A stretch of 64,000 bases of DNA from Isoetes taiwanensis (GCA_021234155.1 JAJEKV010000010.1:8481185-8545184), one strand, 5' to 3'. Shown: positions 11,721 through 23,628, numbered from the stretch's first letter. Numbers and translations: made by a program. Notes: generated by a model not told the origin, from the sequence alone.

Positions 11721-12517
11721 GATAAAATGTCAAGAGAAATTGGCAAATCTAAGAAAACATTAAATGTTTTGAACTAAGAAAGTGTATGTCATTCCAAGTC
11801 GATATAGATTTTTGCGAAATCCATAGGAACCCCACGAAGAGTAAAACGATATTCAAGAAACTCCACAATATCCTGATTGAACCGACAATTCTTAAGTTGA
11901 CATATAATCCATGCTCGTGAAGCTTTTAGAGGACCTGTCAAACATGCCTCTCGTGCTCGTCAAGACCTTAGAATAAATAATAATATCATTCAGATAAATG
12001 ATACAAAAATGTTCAAAAACTCCCAAAAAACCACCATTAGTCATATGCTAGAACATTGTTGGAGCATTGATAAGTCCGAAGGCATAACTGCGTACTCAAA
12101 ATGGCCATATTGTGTACAAAATGACATCTTTCACTCATCATCTTCTTGGATCCAGATACCGATTCAGTATGGTTTTATTGAGGCAATTACAAACCACAAC
12201 TAGACGCAAAGAATCATTCTTCTTTTGACAAAGAATATTGATGCTCCAACAGGGGAACTGAGAATGTCAGATAAAACTAATAACTAGATTCTCCTCAATA
12301 TAATTTTGCAATACGTTTAACTAAACAGGAGATAAACCATATATAGGACTATATGGTAGCATCTTTCAAGCCATATATAGGACTATATGGTAGCATCTTT
12401 CAAGCTACAAATCAATAGGACAATCATATGATGATCCTTTGGAAGCTTGATATCATTGACTTTGTCAAAAATGTCAAAAAAGTTGCCATATCAAGCTGGG
12501 AATAGTGGGATAGTGGG
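11721..12517 (-). pseudogene. Decayed Ty3/gypsy reverse transcriptase
   Basis: Read on the minus strand with frameshifts, this gives the standard order of a gypsy RT: FFDIFDKVNDIKLP, SPV, YIEENLVISFI, SLRLVVVCN, FGLINAPTMF, then IIYLNDIIIYSK and DIVEFLEYRFTLRGV. In the catalytic box the usual YLDD or YVDD reads YLND, so the first catalytic aspartate of the pair is lost. Stops and frameshifts are scattered throughout. The upstream part of the same element (gag, primer site) lies beyond the LINE at 17.6-18.4 kb. Confidence 0.72.
12337..12404. repeat. 34-bp tandem duplication
   Basis: Two exact copies of a 34-bp unit (12337-12370 and 12371-12404) starting CCATATATAGGACTATATGG. They lie inside the gypsy RT remnant and add to its frame damage. 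Confidence 0.9.
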
Positions 12518-13565
12518 TAAGCAAAATAAGAATGGGAGCGCATACAAGAAAGCCAGGAGAGAGAGAGCAAGATCTCGGGATATAGAGCAGCAGCAAAACA
12601 AAACCAAAGAGAAAAATATCAGAAAACAGTGGAAGATAAGAGAACAAAACTCTAAACTGGCAAATCAGTTTAAGGTCCTCAATAATCCAGTAGGCCAAGG
12701 ATTGGAGAAATCCAAAGACTTAATAAGCCCTACTGATCTGAGTATGAAGGGGGATAAAGGTAAGGAGGTGATCAATTTAGAGCAAAATGATATGGTGGTG
12801 ACTCCTGCTCATCAACTCCGGAAAAATACTCTTACCATAAGGGAATCAGACCTTCCTCTAATAAATGAATACCCTGAGTTCTCTGACTCGGATATTTCCT
12901 CGGGTGGTACCCTATTGCTTAAAGGAGAAGGATCTCACACTCTTGAAGAGATGACACCAAAAAACATTAGTTTTTCCACCCCTGGGAAAACTGCAAACAG
13001 CCCTGAGATGTGTGATATTCTCTTAGGTATGATGGAGGGGGAATTGGAAATTGAAAATGGTGAAAGGATCCCTGTCACCCCCTCTGAATTCTCAACTCCA
13101 GCAAATAATTTGGAGGGCAACTCCAAGTATAAGTTTTATACCAGGTCCCCTATGGAGGAGTTACCCATTGATTCTGATGTGACAGAAGCAGAAATTGGTC
13201 CAGATGGAGGTACAAATATGGTTTCTTCTACCACAATCCCCATAAGTCCTTTGCACAAAGTCCAAGGTGAAGTAGATCAATCTGAGCACAGGCCTATAAC
13301 ACCATCTAGCCTAGGACTGGAGAAATCCAGTGGACTAATCAGCCTAGATGGCCGGGTAGTGCTCATTCAAACACCAAATGGCCTGGGGTCAAACCCAATA
13401 AGTCCAAATGAAACCAAGAAGGATGAGACTATGGCTAAACCAAATGAGGAGCAGGAGGAATATTACACTCCAATGGTCAAAAAGAGCAGCAAAAAAGTTC
13501 AGTTTTCAGTTGACAGCCCGGCCTTTAACTTAAGGTCTCAGGCAAAAATTAAATATCCTGCTTAA
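12518..13565 (+). pseudogene. LINE ORF1, C-terminal part
   Basis: The frame is open from within the LINE to the TAA at 13563-13565. It encodes a hydrophilic, lysine- and glutamine-rich stretch (KKARRERARSRDIEQQQ) followed by a long Ser/Pro/Thr-rich region, like the C-terminal tails of plant L1 ORF1 proteins. The RNA-binding domain and zinc knuckle expected further N-terminal are not present. The upstream in-frame ATG at 12447 lies in the target DNA, outside the LINE. ORF1 protein would coat LINE RNA. This copy is N-terminally truncated. Confidence 0.65.
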
Positions 13566-14401
13566 TGAGGATAGTAACATGGAATATGAGGGGAATAAAG
13601 GGCCCCCTCAAAAGAAAGAGAGCACTCATAGCCCTTAGGGAGATGAAGGCTGACATCATACTTCTTCAAGAACATAGACTCCCGAGCTTTGAATCCCAAC
13701 ACTTGGGTGCTTGGATCATTCCTAATGGTGATTCAGTCTATACCCCTGTTGATGGAACTAAAGGAGGTATTTGCATGGTTTGGAAAGGCTTCTCTTGCAG
13801 CCAGAAAGTTGTACATGCCTCAGGAAGATGGACTGTGGCTGTCTTGGAAAAAGGAGCTGAGAAAATTGCAATAATTAATGTGTATGCTTCCACAGAACCA
13901 GGAGAAAGAGCTGATCAATGGGTACAAATTAAACAGTGGATTGAAGGCAATCATATAGACAACTACCTCATAGCTGGAGACTTCAACAACACACTAGAAT
14001 GGGATTAGAAATTGGGGAAGAAATTGGACATGTCAAAGAAAGAAAAAATGGCATGGGATCTACTAATGACCAATTTCATATATATTCCTCCATCTTCATC
14101 ACAAACCTTCTCCTAGAGCAATAAAAGAAAAGGGGAAAATAGAACTTACTGCCTTTTGGACAGATTTTACATATGTAATAAATCCATGTCCACATGGGAT
14201 ACCTTGGTGGTTACTGGAGATACAGGGAACTCTATTTCTGACCATCTACCACAATTTTTGGATGATAAAGTTGCTGCTTCTAAAGGTGGATATAATATCC
14301 CATTCAAATTTAATACAGAGTTGCTGAACTGTAAAAAATTCTGTGATGAGTTCAAGACCTTCTACTGCTCTCTCCCCCCTTACCAAAAACAGAATCCATG
14401 A
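13565..14401 (+). pseudogene. LINE ORF2 apurinic-type endonuclease domain
   Basis: The ATG overlaps the ORF1 stop (TAATG), so ORF2 may be reached by reinitiation. The first 147 codons show the exonuclease-endonuclease-phosphatase fold motifs WNMRG, LLQEHR (catalytic glutamate), KGGICMVW, INVYAS and AGDFNNTLEWD. A stop follows at 14006. After a frameshift the domain continues in the frame at 14156, with GNSISDHLP (the conserved SDH box) at about 14230-14260. The enzyme would nick target DNA to prime reverse transcription. The stop and shift make this copy defective. Confidence 0.8.
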
Positions 14402-16071
14402 AGGCTTTTACAGTAAGGCTGAGGATGTTTAAGGGTTGGATAAAGAATTGGGGAAGAGAATGGATTAGGAAGAAGAGAAAGGAAAAGCATGCCATTTATC
14501 TCCAAATAAGTGAAATCAGGAAGAAACTCTTCCTTGATAAGGATAATAAGCAGATACAAGAAGAGGAGGAGGCCCTAGAGAAAAAGGTCAAATTAATTGA
14601 GGAGAAAGAAGCCAAAGCTCTTGCAGTGAGAAGCAGATGCATGTATGTCAATGGTATGGACAAGGGGAATTCGGCCTTTTTCTTTAGGGCAGCCAAGAGC
14701 AGAATTCTCAACAATGGCATTGTTAGGGTGAACGATGAGCAGGGGAGAAGCATTGAAGATCAAAAAGGCATAGAAGAGTACTTCCAGGATGAATACAGGA
14801 AAATGTTCCAGAACTATCAGGTTGATGAGCAGGTCATTGAGGACTTTTTTCAGAATATCCCCAAAGAAGAAGAGATCAAGGATGATGAACTAATGGCTAT
14901 TCCTCAAGAGAAAGAAATCTGGGAGACCCTAAAATCTATGGCTGCTGGGAAGAGTCCTGGGCTAGATGGATCCCAGCCAGAATTCTATGTTGAATTTTGG
15001 GAAATTATGAAAGATGATCTGATCACTTTCTTTCAAGGAGCCTGGAAAGCTACTAGCCTTAACCCAGCAATCAATGCTGGTCACATAACTCTCATACCAA
15101 AGGTGGATAGCCCAAAAGGCATAGGGGATTGGAGACCAATTTCACTAACAAATACAAGCTATAAGGTCCTGGCCAAGATTTTAGCTAACAGGCTAAAAAT
15201 GTTTCTACACTCGACCATTAATCCTTGTCAATCAGCATTCCTACCCCAAAGAAACATATTAGAGAATTACATTGGTGCTGCAGAAGGTTTGCATTGGAAC
15301 AAGAGGTCGGGACAGAATTGTATGCTACTCAAGCTTGACTTTAAGCGTGCATATGATACAATCAGCTGGCAATTCCTGGAGAGAGCTATGACATATATTG
15401 GACTCCCTAGCTGTGTTTATAAAAAGGTATGGAGCTTTAATATTAATTCAGCTTCAACTTTAATTATCAATGGCACTCCTTCCAAATTATTTAAGTGCCA
15501 AAGAGGAGTCAGACATGGTTGCTCTTTGGCACCCTATTTGTTCCTCATTGTTGCTGAAATGGTCACCAGGAAGGCCATGCAAATGCAAATGGAGGGGGAA
15601 ATCAAAAGTCTTGAGCTTCCAGATAACAAAGGATTCTTTACAATGATGCAATATGCAGATGACACTTTTATCTTCTTGGAAAAAGAGGATAAGAGTTTGG
15701 AGAATTTTTTGTCTGCTATGGATAAGTTTGGTGAGGCTGCAGGTGTCAGGCTAAACAAACATAAGAGTGCAATCATTTATGACTCACAGGACACAATGAT
15801 ACAAGGAATCAAGGTATTAAACTGTAAGTCTGCCACAAGTATCTTGGGTATTCCTTTATCTATGCATAGTTCCTTGCAGGGATTATGGGAACCAATTGTC
15901 ACAAGAATCAAGAAGACGTTGTCTATGTATTCCTCCTCTTTATCACTGGCAGGAAGGGTAGAAATTGCAAATGTTGTCATAAGCAGCATATATGTGTACT
16001 TCTCGTCAGCAATTGTGGGAGACAAGAATTCCTACAACAAAATGGAAGCAGCAATTAGGAAATTTATCTAG
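14398..16071 (+). pseudogene. LINE ORF2 reverse transcriptase domain
   Basis: A 557-codon open frame of non-LTR RT (RVT_1). Motifs in order: AAGKSPGLDG, HITLIPKVDSP, DWRPISLTN, LANRL, QSAFLPQRNI, LKLDFKRAYDTISW, GTPSKLFKCQRGVRHGCSLAPYLF and the catalytic MQYADDTFIF (about 15645-15674). All catalytic aspartates are present. It would copy LINE RNA at the nicked target. The preserved YADD and long open frame indicate a fairly young copy, although the upstream endonuclease is broken. A TAG at 16069-16071 ends the frame. Confidence 0.88.
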
Positions 16072-16665
16072 CAAGGATCTCACAAAGTTGTATGGTCTGA
16101 TTTAATAAAATCTAAGAAGAAAGGAGGATTAGGGTGCAAAGACATGTTCATTCAAGCTCAGGCCCTAGCAGCCAAAATGATATGGAAGGCAATCTATGCT
16201 ACCAGGCCATCCCTTGCTCTACAGTTTGTGAAATATTGGGTACAGGATTCTTTTCCTGTAGGCAGCCACACTCTGAAATATCAACTGCCAGACTCGGCTT
16301 TCTTCCAACTCTCTCCATGCCCAGGTACATCTAATATTCTCAGAAGAATGTTGGAAGCTTAGAATAATGCTGCCCTGTGCTATAGACCTCCAAACATTGA
16401 TCCTACAAGTAAAGATTTGCACTTCTTTTGGCACCCAGATTTTGCACCAGCTAATGTAGGTTGCCTAGCTTTAAAACATCCTCAGAAATACATGCAATGG
16501 CACAATAATGGTATTAGGAAATTTGAAGACTTGAAGGTACAGGAAAGATGGATGACCTGGGAGGAAATTGCAGGAAAAACAAAGGGATCGGATTTGGATA
16601 AGGAAATATATATGGCTGTTATGAGTAGGATAGAGGGATATGGTGAATTCAGCAACAATTACTGA
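16072..16665 (+). pseudogene. LINE ORF2 C-terminal region
   Basis: The same frame continues after the TAG, reading through KKKGGLGCKDM and AKMIWKAIYATRPS up to a second stop at 16360-16362. It then goes on with YRPPNIDPTSKDLHFFWHPD and NNGIRKFEDL to a final stop at 16663. This fits the C-terminal region after RT in plant L1 elements. Two in-frame stops prevent a full protein. Confidence 0.7.
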
Positions 16666-16960
16666 CCTTACAGTTCAGGACTTAGTGGATGATGAGTGAA
16701 GTGGAAAACAGTTTTCTGGAAAACTCTACTATTCCAAACAGTTAGCTTACTTTGTTTAGACTATTTATAAGTTTGGCTGTTTTAGTATGGTTCATAGCTC
16801 CGTTCTATAAGGACCATGTTTCCAAATTTTGCATCATGATTCCCTTAGTTAAGGATCATGATTTTTGGATTTTTATTATCCTTGTTTTTTTGGGTATGTC
16901 TCCTATGATATACCAGCTGATGTATCTTTTTTAGATGCAATATAAAACCAACCTTGCCAT

Positions 16961-16985
16961 AAAAAAAAAAAAAAAAAAAAAAAAA
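16961..16985 (+). other. LINE poly(A) tail
   Basis: 25 consecutive A residues after CCTTGCCAT. They are followed by GG and then the second GGGATAGTGGG copy. This is the 3' end of the retrotransposed transcript. Confidence 0.9.
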
Positions 16986-16998
16986 GGGGGATAGTGGG

Positions 16999-17640
16999 AT
17001 AAACTTCATTAGAGTGGAAGTAGTCGATAGATGAAGTGAATCACAAATACTGAACTGAGATCTTGCCTTTCAGATTTAATAAACTTGTGAAGAGAAATCT
17101 TCGATATATGGAACTGAGGGTGTGATTGGATGAAGAAGCCTTCACGTAAAACGTAACCCGACAGAATAGCAAGAGGAGCTCGAAGTTCGAAATTTGCCCC
17201 AAATGTAATCCGGGACATAGATCAAGAAGAAATAGGAACTAGATCGAGAAAAGGAGCATGAACAAGAACCGAACTCTGGCCGATCGTGGATGGGAGTGAA
17301 GTTAGAAACCAATGATACTGCATAGACTAGAGTAGATGTTGGCTCAGAGCTAAGAACTACAGATGAACTGTGAGCTAGAACCAGTAAACAGAAATGATCT
17401 AGTGTGCCAGTCAATCTGTGGATTATGCAACTTGAGCTAGGGGAGACCCAAGACTACTCGCGCCCATCAAAGCATACCAGTAGAACCAAGATGCTCGACC
17501 CTGATTCTATGGATGGCACGCTCTGAAGCAAACACACTATTCATAAACAAGCAATTGCACCAATGCATCCACTTTGAAACATCTAAGTTTAATAATGTAG
17601 AGACCATGAAATCTTTATTGACATTATCCAGTGGAACAAA
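16999..17640 (-). pseudogene. Interior of the decayed gypsy element, gag to protease
   Basis: This lies between the LINE's right end and the gag remnant, in the position of the zinc knuckle and protease of the minus-strand gypsy element. Short minus-strand frames (17414-17142, 17218-17009) show no intact motif I can name. I assign it by position only. Confidence 0.35.
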
Positions 17641-18240
17641 CCCTTAGTGACATGTGGAACTAGTATAAAAAATGTCGCCCAGCCACCAAAAGACTTCTAC
17701 GCTCAAAAAGACGGTTATCATAATGCAAACTTTGCAGCTTTCGCTAATGTTTTGGGGTCCTGTATAGATAATAACATATCCTTGATATCCTTGCGCAAGC
17801 CTCTTCGAAAGAATCTCAAAGCGCAGCATCATCCCATGCAATATCTATGGCAATTTGACGAAATTCAAATGCGTGGACTGAAGGTGGACGACTACCTTGC
17901 CTAAGATTGCTGAGTTTTATAACTACTGTGCGCTTTCGATCTATATCTCCAAAACATGCTTCGAGTTCAGCAGTAAAAGCAACAAAGTCCTGCAAGTCTG
18001 GAGCTTTTCTCTCTAGCGAAGGAGCAAACCAATTTAGAGCTGGCCATGTGAGAAGATGACTGACCATTCCAACTTGTTCTTATCCATCGGATATCTATGA
18101 GGATGGAGCTAAATTACAAGCCAGTGATTCAAAAACCTATGAAGCTTGGAACAAATGGTGTCAAACTTCTCAAGCAAGCTAATCTTACGCCCTGATGGCA
18201 TCAATCTAAAGCTAAAGGCAGACTAATGAGAAACTACACA
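17641..18240 (-). pseudogene. Ty3/gypsy gag remnant
   Basis: The minus-strand frame at 18067-17816 matches the retrotransposon gag core: HLLTWPALNWFAP, DLQDFVAFTAELEACFGD, then LRQGSRPPSVHAFEFRQIAI and WDDAALRF. Upstream, the weaker LHPHRYPMDKNKLEW can be read before a frame break. Gag forms the particle shell. The continuing frames at 17841-17644 add LSKRLAQGYQGYVI. It belongs to the same element as the RT remnant at 11721-12517, from which the LINE separates it. Confidence 0.8.
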
Positions 18241-18353
18241 TTCCCTGAGCTCTTTATTGTCCAAATGTAACTGTCGACATACTCGAACAAGCAGTTGGAC
18301 TTGCTATAAGAAGGCTCTACTAAGCATGCAGACCCAAGGTAAGAGACCTTATG

Positions 18354-18365
18354 GCTCTGATGCCA
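18354..18365 (-). other. Primer-binding site of the gypsy element (one mismatch)
   Basis: The reverse complement TGGCATCAGAGC differs from the tRNA-Met primer consensus by one base. It lies upstream of gag on the minus strand, and TGAAACACCCC begins at 18367, as expected for an adjoining LTR edge. Confidence 0.65.
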
Positions 18366-18366
18366 G

Positions 18367-19133
18367 TGAAACACCCCTGAGACCACCATGTGGATGAGAA
18401 GGATGTGTGCTTGAGCCCTGCAATCTCTAAGAAGTACATGTACGCTAGAGTAATATAGAGAGAGAAAGAGAATTACCTTTACACTATGTCAATGTATACC
18501 CTAGCTTACATGTTAGATACTACCTAAAAAAGGAATCTAGATACTGAGTCTCGGGGCCTTTCCTAAGACAAAAGTGCTTATAGACTGGTTGCCCAATCAG
18601 ATGTAATAAAGCTAGAATTCCAATTTCATTCGTCCCTCTCCTAAGCCCCATGAAAAGAGGATCAACCATGAATGCCAAAGATGGGATTTAGAGTTTGGGG
18701 ACCATGACACCCGTAGAAGAGCCCATAACACCCGCTCCAATAGTCCAAGGGCCCGAAGGCATATCAAAATGGCCCAGCTGAGAGAGTGGCTTAAGTGTCC
18801 AGGAGCATGTTCCTTTGCATGCGTTGAAAAATCTCCAACTAGCATCGCACGTCCCAAATATCTGTGCCCAACTGTGCTGCTGAATGTCATTATATAGATC
18901 AATGGATCCAACCTATCACAACTTAGTGCATGTGATAAAATTTTGAGTCTGCATATGGAACTAACATGCGGCCACAAAGAGGAGTTTCCCACACTGTTTC
19001 TGCATCCGTAACCATATGTACGATTGTGTTTGGCTGTCTTGTGTAGGAAAGCTGAAGATGCCAATTTTGTCTCATAATAGCAGGGTATTCCTCGTGTCCT
19101 TTCTTGCTCATGCAATCAGTGAATGACGAATAG
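18367..19133 (-). other. Probable 5' LTR of the decayed gypsy element plus unknown DNA
   Basis: TGAAACACCCCTGAGACC at 18367 looks like an LTR edge abutting the primer site. The outer end of the LTR was not located because no second copy is in the window. The minus-strand frame 19115-18612 has no recognisable domain. Confidence 0.4.
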
Positions 19134-20005
19134 TACTGATAGCCTAGTTGAACTCCAATACAAACCAACAACCATGAATGAATGAGCCATAGGAGCCCTC
19201 CTCTTTACTTCCAAATAAAAATGTACAACCTGATCTTAAAACACTTCCAACAAAGTCCCTCATACCGATCGTCCTTTTGGGCATACAAGAATAATCAAAT
19301 ACCATGAGACAAAGTCGTATAATGGACTATAGGGTAGTGATGAAGATTTTTAAGCCTTCACTCCGTCGTCCGCAAAACAACGACCCTAACAGAATAAGAG
19401 TTCATGAGACTCAAAGGGACAGCCACTCCTTCTAGCGACAATCCATTGCCATGAGGCGCCTTGTGCCTACAAGCTCAATCCATCTCCAAGCTAAATGTTC
19501 ATGAGGATAAGCGAATCCATGCAGATCAAACTCGATCTGTAACCTGCAAAACCACCAAATGCAACATCCACGAGGCACGAGGCCCCTATTCCAGGCACGA
19601 GGGCAAACACTCACGGCACGAAGGGCACCACAAAAAATCCACACCTCCCTCTACTGCCTGGCACAAGAGCCACCCTCTCGTTGACATCGCAGAAAAACCA
19701 CCAATCACGAAAAAGAATCAGCGCAATATCAAATACTTGGCACAAGGACCGTAAGTTACTGCACGAGGGCTCAAGATTAGCAAGAACAATACTAGAAGCT
19801 ACTTCCTAATAAGAACAAAGAAATGAGAGCAGAGAACATATGACCAAACAAGGAACTATGTAAGGCACAAGGGGGTGGGAGGGGGGGCAAATGACCTAAT
19901 GAGGAGAGGCTCGAGAAGGGCTGATAGAGACAAAAAGGGAAAAAATAGACTTAAATACTCCAAAAGGGACTCTAGAGGGGACACGTCAACTAGCCTCAAG
20001 AAGCG

Positions 20006-20039
20006 GATTTATCTGCTTATCTCGAAACGCAGATAAATC
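20006..20039. repeat. Stem-loop at the end of the first unit
   Basis: GATTTATCTGC (20006-20016) pairs perfectly with GCAGATAAATC (20029-20039) around a 12-base loop. The same stem occurs at 23220-23253 with one loop change. Confidence 0.9.
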
Positions 20040-23000
20040 ATACTTCTAGAGCCTAGTTGAACTCCAATACAAACCAACAACCATGCTGAAAAAAGAGGCA
20101 GTAAAACCAGATAGTGACCACATCCTTGCATCTAGAATGCTAGGTAGCAACCAACATGCCCAGGGCAACCTTGACAATGTAGATAAGAGAAGAGAAACGA
20201 GCACGGATCTCATCTCTAAACTCTAAAGTGGAATGAAGTCTAAAGGCCAGATCCAAGCAAGAGGGATGAACCAAAGAGAATCAATAGGCACACAAAATGA
20301 AATGACGACAAAAATAATTAACAAGTGCATGCAAGATAAGATAATATAAGGTTCGAAGCGACCCTTAAATGCAAAAGGAGCAGGGGAAAAAGCAGCAAAA
20401 CATTGAACGGGATACATAAAGTAGGCCCCAACAATTAATAGCACAAAAGGAACACTAAAAGAGAGACAGAACAAGTGCTAAAACGCCAAATAGAAATCAC
20501 ATACAACCTCCAACTGCAAGAGAGAAAATATAAAAGAAGACATGTAAAACACGTTAAGAGCACAAAACTACAAGTATAGTACCACTTGAATAAGAGCAGC
20601 AAAGCTCCAAACTTCACATGGCCTAAGACTACAAAGCTTTAGAATAACCCAGCACCAAAAATAAAAACTAGATCAGTGCAACTCAAAGCATACTCAAAAC
20701 ACCAAACCGATCAAAATCTTCAAAATTGAGCTATGCATCCATAAGGACTTAATTTGAGAGGGCAAACCAAAACAAAATGCTGAAGCCAAAAGCTTAAACA
20801 AGCACACATCCTAAAACCCCCCAACAAATTATGCACAAATTAAAGCATGCAAAGGCTAGTAAAAAATGAAGGGAAGAAGAGGCCAAGGAATGAGATAATC
20901 AAGCTATACACCCCCGTAAAATACCCAAAACCTACTCAAATCAAAGAAAGGGCAAGGCCAAATGATATGACATGTACACAACACTACAAAAAGATGAAGG
21001 TGTGTGATTAATATAAAGGCAGAGGCAAGGCTTGAGATCAGCACAAGGGTCAACCAAGGTCAACTGGCCTTCAAAGCCCCATGAGACCACGTGGACACAA
21101 CTCAAAATTGACAGGTACAAAATTGCAAGATCTATAACATGCTAGCTAAATGAACCTAGACCATAGAAACCATTAGCAAACTTGGGAAACTACTAACTAT
21201 AGTGCCCAAATAACAAGCGTCCTTCCAAAGTTGCAATGCTAACACTTAAACTAAAGGCATTCAATTAAACTTACATAGACCAACCAACTCTTGTGAAAGG
21301 AGAAACTGGATGTCTTCAAACTTTACAAGGGACTAACTTAATAACAAATGCTAAGCTAGATAAAAATGTGAAGCATATGAATGAGTAATGCTACATAGTA
21401 CACATCAAAGACCATATGCCAATATTAACCTTCTCAAGAACGAGTATAACTAAATGGCAAAGATGCAAAATTCAACATACCGGGGTCTAGAAGATCCAAA
21501 TATATTAAAACTATGACTCTACAAGAAAGACTCAGACAACCTAGAGCGACAACGCTATTGATGTAGATCAACTCAAAGAATATAAGCAGAGCTAGAAGCT
21601 ATACAGAGCCATAACATAAGATGAGTTATGAATAATAGCAAACCCTAAGGCGCGATCCTTAAATGTGTGAGTAAACAATTAGTAGACAAGGATCTGGAAA
21701 CCACAATGCTTGTGCCCCACAAATATGTGATACAAGACACGCACAAGAAAAAACTAAACCTTTTGCGACTAGATCGCTCCACATAAAAAGGAAACTTAGG
21801 ATAGATACCAACACCTATTCTTTGCAATGCGAGTGGTCCTATGCCACCAGACCAGTCTATAGAAAGAAACAACTTGAGAGGTAAAGAAGGCCAGAATACT
21901 TGCAAAACATGCCAAGAGAGCAAAAGAAAAAAGTAGCAACTCGATTCCAATGAAATGAACGAGGCAAAATATAGAGACTTCCCTAAGAACATAGATACCA
22001 TATTGTAAAATACCCCCTAATAAAGGTCAATAGTGACCTACACCCAAGAACCAATGCATATGTCATTCCAAAAAAGCAACCATGGACTGATATATAAAAC
22101 ATCCAAGCTTGATAGCAACATTCAGGACACCCGTAAACAACAAAGCAACTTATGTAAGGGTCTAAAAAAAAGACATACCCATTCCCAAGCCTAAGGCACA
22201 TACGCGGCATGATCCACGTTAGTGTATGAACCTATAAAAGTCTACCTCAAGGTCTATTCCGCATGATAAACTAGAGCTACCTCTAACAAGGGTAACCAAC
22301 AAAAAGATGGCATGCCACGTACCAAATTAAACTTGCACAACCAATCCTACCTTGTAACAGGGCAAATACTAAAGCTTCAAGATCCCTATGACGCAATCAA
22401 ACCATAAATACATCCTAGATGAACACTAAAACTTGCGCCTATCGCAGCCATGAAAGGCCCAACACATTGCCACACTTCCTATTCCTAGACTTCTATACAA
22501 CATGCTAGACTTCTAGATGGCAAGACACTTCGTAATCCTATAGACATCTTTGTGTGTGATTACCCATAGTAAAAACTCTACTCACTCCTAGCATGGTCAT
22601 GATGACCACCTATGATCTACTGGACTAGGTCCCGGGGGATCCACCTTCTTTATATGGGATATGCCACCTGCGTGCATAGGATAGCCGAAAAACCCCTAGT
22701 ATACGTGTTTCTGATAGCAAATTTGACCCCTTTCCGTATGGTTTTATAACTAGAAGAACATCCAAAATTCCTATGACCCCTAGTATACATACGAAAAAGG
22801 ATAAAAAACCGCCCCCTCCCATTAATGCACGTGGTTTTGACAGGTTCCACAAGGTGGCGCCCCCTTGGACTAGGTCTATACTGCGGTCATATTTGCACGT
22901 GCTTAACCCATGGTTGACAACTGCGAGACCAAGAGAAACAACTAGAAACTTGTGCAGTGTAAAAATAAAACATACCTTAGGGAGAATACCATCAAAGCTA

Positions 23001-23219
23001 AAACGAGAACAAATCAAGACTATATGCTATAACCAAGGGCATGACGCCAAAACGAGGACAAATCAAGACTATATGCTATAATCAAGTGTGTGATGCCTCA
23101 AGTGCATACTATATGAGGAGAGGCTCGAGAACGGCTGATAAAGACAAAAGGGGGAAAACGACTTAAATACTCCAAAAGGAACACTCTAGAGGGGACACGT
23201 CAACTAGCCTCAAGAAGCG

Positions 23220-23253
23220 GATTTATCTGCTTATCTCGAAATGCAGATAAATC
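23220..23253. repeat. Stem-loop at the end of the second unit
   Basis: The same 11-bp stem as at 20006-20039, with loop TTATCTCGAAAT in place of TTATCTCGAAAC. It is followed by ATAC and the flanking TACTGATAGCCT. Confidence 0.9.
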
Positions 23254-23270
23254 ATACATACTGATAGCCT

Positions 23271-23628
23271 GGCAGAGCACTTATCCTCCGGCCAGCATGT
23301 TCCTATGTTTCCATAAGCAAAATAAAATTCATTTCTTTCCCTGGTTATGAATTTTAGGTTGTCCCCCTTTCGACATGAAAGCCCCTACAATTTCAGAAAC
23401 CAGAGGTAGGCACAATTCCTATTTGGAAATGGTGTCATGTGCAATTGCACTAGCACCATATCAAAGAGTATTTGTATGTTTTATGATTGGTTTAAATTGC
23501 TAAGATCACAAAGTTTATTTTTAAAAAAAAATTAGTAGGCTTGCCTAACAAATGCTGCAATTCTAACATGTTTAGATTGCACTACACCTCAGCTAATTTT
23601 AGTTTAGGCTGTTAGATCTTTAAATTTC
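23271..23628. other. Intergenic DNA, nothing recognised
   Basis: AT-rich sequence between the hairpin repeat and the Tigger-like transposon. No open frame, repeat or terminus is visible. Confidence 0.5.

Larger units (their letters stand above)
12518..16987 (+). mobile_element. L1-type LINE retrotransposon, 5'-truncated
   Basis: ORF1 and ORF2 (endonuclease, RT, C-terminal region) lie on the plus strand and end in a 25-base poly(A) tail at 16961-16985. The 11-bp sequence GGGATAGTGGG occurs at 12507-12517 and again at 16988-16998, directly after the tail, and fits a target-site duplication. It is inserted in the minus-strand gypsy element, whose reading resumes on both sides. The duplication sits inside the open frame of ORF1, so the 5' end of ORF1 is missing. 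This is typical of incomplete target-primed reverse transcription. Confidence 0.85.
19134..23270. repeat. 4.1-kb non-coding repeat unit with hairpin-bearing ends
   Basis: TACTGATAGCCT occurs at 19134-19145 and 23259-23270 and flanks the block. Inside, a 145-bp sequence (19900-20044) recurs at 23114-23257 in the same orientation, each copy ending in a perfect 11-bp stem-loop followed by ATAC. The leading sequence at 19142-19176 recurs at 20051-20085, directly after the first hairpin. The whole looks like a short unit (19146-20045) followed head-to-tail by a long unit (20051-23258) sharing both ends. The interior is A-rich on the plus strand with only short open frames. The hairpin ends would suit a Helitron-like element or a non-LTR element with a stem-loop 3' end. 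I cannot decide between them. Confidence 0.55.

Noticed and set aside
12447-12517. ATG at 12447 as the start of LINE ORF1
   Set aside because: It lies left of the 11-bp duplication, within target gypsy DNA that reads on the other strand. The in-frame extension is accidental.
20975-20995. CACTACAAAAAGA, similar to a CACTA transposon terminus
   Set aside because: It lies on the wrong side of the CACTA end at 11720, has no subterminal repeats and no partner.
20223-22210. Several hydrophobic minus-strand open frames, for example 20223-20474 and 21645-22001
   Set aside because: They arise from the A-rich plus strand of the hairpin repeat (Phe/Leu-rich by composition), with no starts, motifs or continuity.
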